Shown here piece after piece: positions 61,066-64,000 of a DNA stretch of 64,000 bases. A program made the translations under genes and the position numbers. Source of the DNA: Actinomycetes bacterium (GTDB lineage Bacteria; Actinomycetota; Actinomycetes; Mycobacteriales; Mycobacteriaceae); contig JAEZZR010000017.1 in NCBI GenBank assembly GCA_023418505.1, positions 1-64,000 on the forward strand, written 5' to 3'. The first letter of the stretch is position 1. Each line of letters opens with the position of its first letter. Below the pieces are notes generated by a model. That model made no database searches and was not told where the DNA came from. It saw only the letters and a program-made list of their open reading frames with translations.

Positions 61066-61944
61066 ATGCACCGAATTCTGGCGCTGCTGATTGCTCTCCT
61101 CACCACTGCTGGGCTGGTATCTTGCGCGGGACTTAGGGATAACGCTGGCACTTTTGGGAACGCTGACGACGCAGCTTCGCCCACCATCGAGAGCCTGCCC
61201 GAGACCGTAGAGCTCCCCAGTACTTTTTCTCTGCCTAACGATGAAGCGCCGCCTGCCGAGCCTGCTCCCGACGCTGCGCCAGAGCCTGCCGACGAACACC
61301 TCCCGGCCGAGCAACCTCCGCTGCTGGCGCGCGATACCCTCGGGCAACAATTGGCCACACTGCCGATCAAAGGCCGCGCTCCCAAGACTGGCTACGAGCG
61401 CGAGCAGTTCGGCCAGCGTTGGTCTGATGACGTGACTGTCGAGTTCGGCCACAACGGCTGCGATACCCGCAACGACATTCTGCGCCGAGACCTCACCGAT
61501 CTAACCTTCAAGCCTCGTACCCGCGACTGTGTTGTGCTCACCGGCACCCTGCAGGATCCTTACACCGGTACCACGATTGCTTTCCAGCGAGGCCAGCAGA
61601 CTTCGCAGGCAGTGCAGATCGATCACGTGGTGGCCTTAAGCGATGCCTGGCAGAAGGGCGCACAACAACTCGACGCCGATACCCGACGCAATTTCGCCAA
61701 CGATCCCCTCAACTTATTAGCTGTCGACGGCCCGGCGAACAATCAAAAAGGCGATGGCGACGCAGCAAGCTGGCTGCCGTCGAATAGCCCTTTCCGGTGC
61801 CAATACGTGGCACGCCAGATTGCAGTGAAACACAAGTACCAACTGTGGGTCACTGATGCCGAACACCAAGCATTAGGGCGCTGGCTGAACACCTGCACCG
61901 ATGTCGACGAACCGCACTTAGCTGCGCTGCTTCAAGGGCAGTGA
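61066..61944 (+). CDS. Secreted lipoprotein with HNH (DUF1524-like) nuclease domain
   Basis: 292 residues. Signal with lipobox LVSC, then a Pro/Glu/Ala-rich linker to about residue 90, then a DUF1524/HNH nuclease fold: YEREQFGQRWSDD, CDTRNDILRRDL, VQIDHVVALSDAWQKGA (catalytic DH), and NFANDPLNLLAVDGPANNQKGDGDAASWLP (given by position ~218-250; N, N and K of the HNH). The order matches secreted actinobacterial HNH nucleases. It should cut nucleic acid outside the membrane, for nutrition, competition or defence at the surface. AGGAGG lies 9 bases before the ATG. Four cysteines in the domain may form disulfides. Confidence 0.85.
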   Translation: MHRILALLIALLTTAGLVSCAGLRDNAGTFGNADDAASPTIESLPETVELPSTFSLPNDEAPPAEPAPDAAPEPADEHLPAEQPPLLARDTLGQQLATLPIKGRAPKTGYEREQFGQRWSDDVTVEFGHNGCDTRNDILRRDLTDLTFKPRTRDCVVLTGTLQDPYTGTTIAFQRGQQTSQAVQIDHVVALSDAWQKGAQQLDADTRRNFANDPLNLLAVDGPANNQKGDGDAASWLPSNSPFRCQYVARQIAVKHKYQLWVTDAEHQALGRWLNTCTDVDEPHLAALLQGQ

Positions 61945-62095
61945 TTTAGTGGCATTTCTATAGTGATCCCCGCAACAATTTCGGTAGCAATTCCGAGTGG
62001 TCTTAACAGCAAATTCCCACGAAATTTAGGGTATTTCACCACCCAAACCCTTAACTAAAGGTAGGCTACATAATCAACCTACTTAAGGAGACACC

Positions 62096-64000
62096 ATGAG
62101 TGAATCTAAGTCTGAATCGACCAAGTCTCGGTACGAACGCTACCCAGCTGGCGAAGGCCCCGCGAAGCTTCCAGATCGCCCTGATCAAGCAACTTTGGCA
62201 GCTACCGCCTACGAGTTGCAGAAGCTTTTGGATGGCGCTTGGGCAGACAAGCGCAACGAAGTACGCGAGTTGTTGAACGACCCTTACTTCAAGCCGCAGT
62301 ATCAGCTTTCGATGGCAGAGGCTCGCGACGCTGTACTGCCGCGGTTGGAACGTTTCCGCGATACCAAAATTCCACATGGCGCTTTTAGCGCTGAATTTGG
62401 TGGCACTGGCAAAGCAGGTGAAACGCTCACCGCGCTAGAAACCATTGGCCATGCCGACCTATCTCTAATGGTGAAGTCTGGTGTGCAGTGGGGTCTCTTC
62501 GGCGGTGCCGTGGATAACCTAGGCACCGAGCGCCACGGTGAATTGATTCGCCAGATCATTGATCTCGAGCTGCTGGGCTGCTTTGCTATGACCGAACTTG
62601 GCCACGGCTCTGACGTTCAGAACCTAGAGACCACCGCCACCTACGATGTGGCGCAGAAGCAGTTCATCGTGCACTCGCCTACGCCATCGGCGAAGAAGGT
62701 CTATATCGGCAACGCTGCGTTGCACGGCCGTATGGCTGCTGTGTTCGCCCAACTGCACATTAAAGATGAAAACGGCGTGGTCTCGGAATCACACGGTGTG
62801 CACACCATTTTGGTTCCCATCCGCGACGAAGAGGGCAACGCTTTGCCTGGTATCACCCTAGGAGATCACGGCCATAAGGGTGGCCTGCTGGGCGTAGATA
62901 ACGGCACCATTTTGTTCGACAATGTTGCAGTTCCTCGCGAGAACTTGCTGAACCGTTTCGGTGATGTAGCAGAAGATGGCACCTACCACTCGCCTATCGA
63001 GTCTCGTAACCGTCGCTTCTTCACCATGCTGGGCACCCTGATTCGCGGTCGCATTTCTGTTGGTGCGGCTGCAGGTGCTGCTGCTCGTACTTCGCTGACG
63101 ATTGCAACGCGGTATGCCACCCGTCGTCGGCAGTTTGAAGGCCTGCCGGGTGAAGAAAAGCGTCTGATCGATCACCGCTCGCATCGTCTGCGCCTGCTGC
63201 CGCTAGTGGCGAAGTCTTACGCCCTGGCACTGTTGCAGAACAACATCATCGAGCGTATCGACGCCCGCGAGCAGGACATTGCCTCTGGCAAGTTGGATGT
63301 GGCGAACCCTACTGATGAAGAACAGTGGATTGGCCGCGAGATGGAATCCCTGGCTGCTGCAGTGAAGGTGGCATCGACGGATCACGCTACTCGCTCGATC
63401 CAGGAAGCCCGCGAGGCCTGCGGTGGTGCCGGCTACATGGCAGAAAACCTGCTGACTGTGTTCAAGGCAGACTCCGATGTGTTCACCACCTTCGAAGGTG
63501 ACAACACCGTATTGATTCAGATGGTGTCCAAGGAGCTACTGACCGCTTACTCCCGCGATCTATCGGAATTGGACCCATTGGGCATGCTGCGCTTCGGTGC
63601 AGAAAATGTCTCCGAGCTATTCATGCGTCGCACCCCTGTGACCACCACCGTGCAGTCGCTGCTTGACCGCGTCAGCGATCGCGATGAAACCGACCTATTC
63701 AACGCCGGCTACCAGGTGAAGCTGCTGCAGGATCGCGAAGCGAACATCTTGAAGTCTCTGGGCCGTCGTTTGCGCCCAGCAAAGAAGATGTCCAACGAAG
63801 ATGCGGTGCACGCGGTGGATCAGACCCAGGATCACTTGATCGCTTTGGGTCGAGCTCGTGTGGACACCCTGCAGCTGGAGGCTCTCGTGGATGCCGAAGC
63901 GAAGCTAGCGGATGATAATCCGGCCAAGCCAGTGCTCGAGCAAATCCGCAACCTGTTCGCGCTGTCGGTGATCAACCAGCATTCGGGTTGGTTCCAGGAG
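62096..64000 (+). CDS. Acyl-CoA oxidase/dehydrogenase (partial, runs off the window)
   Basis: At least 635 residues, still open at the window end. The FAD-dependent acyl-CoA dehydrogenase core shows SAEFGGTGKAGETLTALETIGHADLSL, then CFAMTELGHGSDVQNLETTATYD, then RISVGAAAGAAARTSLTIATRYATRRRQF, with the catalytic-loop glutamate in EACGGAGYMAENLL and the FAD-contact FTTFEGDNTVLIQMVSKELL. The long C-terminal helical extension is that of acyl-CoA oxidases. It should introduce the first double bond in fatty-acid beta-oxidation. AAGGAG lies 5 bases before the ATG; upstream GTAGG...CCTAC (62061-62082) overlaps a TACATAAT-like -10 region and may be an operator. Confidence 0.9.
   Translation, partial: MSESKSESTKSRYERYPAGEGPAKLPDRPDQATLAATAYELQKLLDGAWADKRNEVRELLNDPYFKPQYQLSMAEARDAVLPRLERFRDTKIPHGAFSAEFGGTGKAGETLTALETIGHADLSLMVKSGVQWGLFGGAVDNLGTERHGELIRQIIDLELLGCFAMTELGHGSDVQNLETTATYDVAQKQFIVHSPTPSAKKVYIGNAALHGRMAAVFAQLHIKDENGVVSESHGVHTILVPIRDEEGNALPGITLGDHGHKGGLLGVDNGTILFDNVAVPRENLLNRFGDVAEDGTYHSPIESRNRRFFTMLGTLIRGRISVGAAAGAAARTSLTIATRYATRRRQFEGLPGEEKRLIDHRSHRLRLLPLVAKSYALALLQNNIIERIDAREQDIASGKLDVANPTDEEQWIGREMESLAAAVKVASTDHATRSIQEAREACGGAGYMAENLLTVFKADSDVFTTFEGDNTVLIQMVSKELLTAYSRDLSELDPLGMLRFGAENVSELFMRRTPVTTTVQSLLDRVSDRDETDLFNAGYQVKLLQDREANILKSLGRRLRPAKKMSNEDAVHAVDQTQDHLIALGRARVDTLQLEALVDAEAKLADDNPAKPVLEQIRNLFALSVINQHSGWFQE

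Overview
The window reads as chromosome of a Corynebacterium-type actinobacterium (order Mycobacteriales) of moderate-to-high GC. The evidence is a nearly complete set of arabinogalactan genes that only mycolata carry (Wzm/Wzt galactan exporter, GlfT1, GlfT2, GtrA-like protein, DprE1, DprE2, AftA and one Emb arabinosyltransferase), a corynebacterial heme-uptake locus (HmuTUV and heme oxygenase), and many starts that sit 6-9 bases after a TANNNT box, as in leaderless corynebacterial mRNAs. The species cannot be fixed from the sequence.

Layout. 0-7.6 kb: two identical tRNA-Arg(ACG) genes in the same orientation bracket a bimodular IucA/IucC-type siderophore synthetase, a divergent methyltransferase-cupin pair, a gene-free stretch with a degenerate palindromic repeat cluster of about 74-bp period, and a pair made of a 54-aa ORF and a membrane GAF protein; tRNA-Ser(GCT) follows. 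7.7-10.9 kb: aromatic/histidinol-phosphate aminotransferase translationally coupled to an ABC exporter. 10.9-20.1 kb: a defence-like block, with a 2593-aa helicase that combines transglutaminase-like, DUF4011, SF1 helicase, nuclease-like, DUF3320, DEDDh exonuclease, TerB-like and BRCT regions, facing an Abi/HEPN gene. The gap between them holds two copies of a 69-bp structured repeat and a decayed fragment of a second abi gene. 20.1-29.3 kb: a surface protein of about 3060 aa with DUF11/DUF7507-type repeats, a collagen-like linker and an LARTG anchor. 29.8-33.3 kb: tRNA-Ser(TGA), MscS channel, quinone oxidoreductase, and a cysteine-desulfurase-like protein that lacks the PLP lysine.

33.4-48.9 kb: arabinogalactan assembly. 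Galactan is started (GlfT1), extended (GlfT2) and exported (Wzm/Wzt); DprE1/DprE2 make decaprenyl-phosphoryl-arabinose; AftA adds the first arabinose and Emb extends. Three genes of unknown role sit between gtrA and dprE1. 49.0-54.6 kb: Panacea-domain protein in tandem with a GH25 muramidase, an M13 metallopeptidase and two membrane proteins. 54.6-59.1 kb: heme uptake and breakdown (hmuO, hmuV, hmuU, hmuT), with a divergent lipoprotein of probable neocarzinostatin-like fold. 59.1-64 kb: VOC protein, S4 RNA-binding protein, HPP membrane protein, a lipoprotein HNH nuclease and an acyl-CoA oxidase/dehydrogenase cut by the window end.

The most unexpected signals are an 11-base motif, GCYTWACGACG, present at least 14 times where about 0.1 is expected; the helicase-nuclease-exonuclease fusion next to an Abi gene and an abi remnant; and the palindromic repeat cluster. 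All calls come from reading the sequence; no database search was run.
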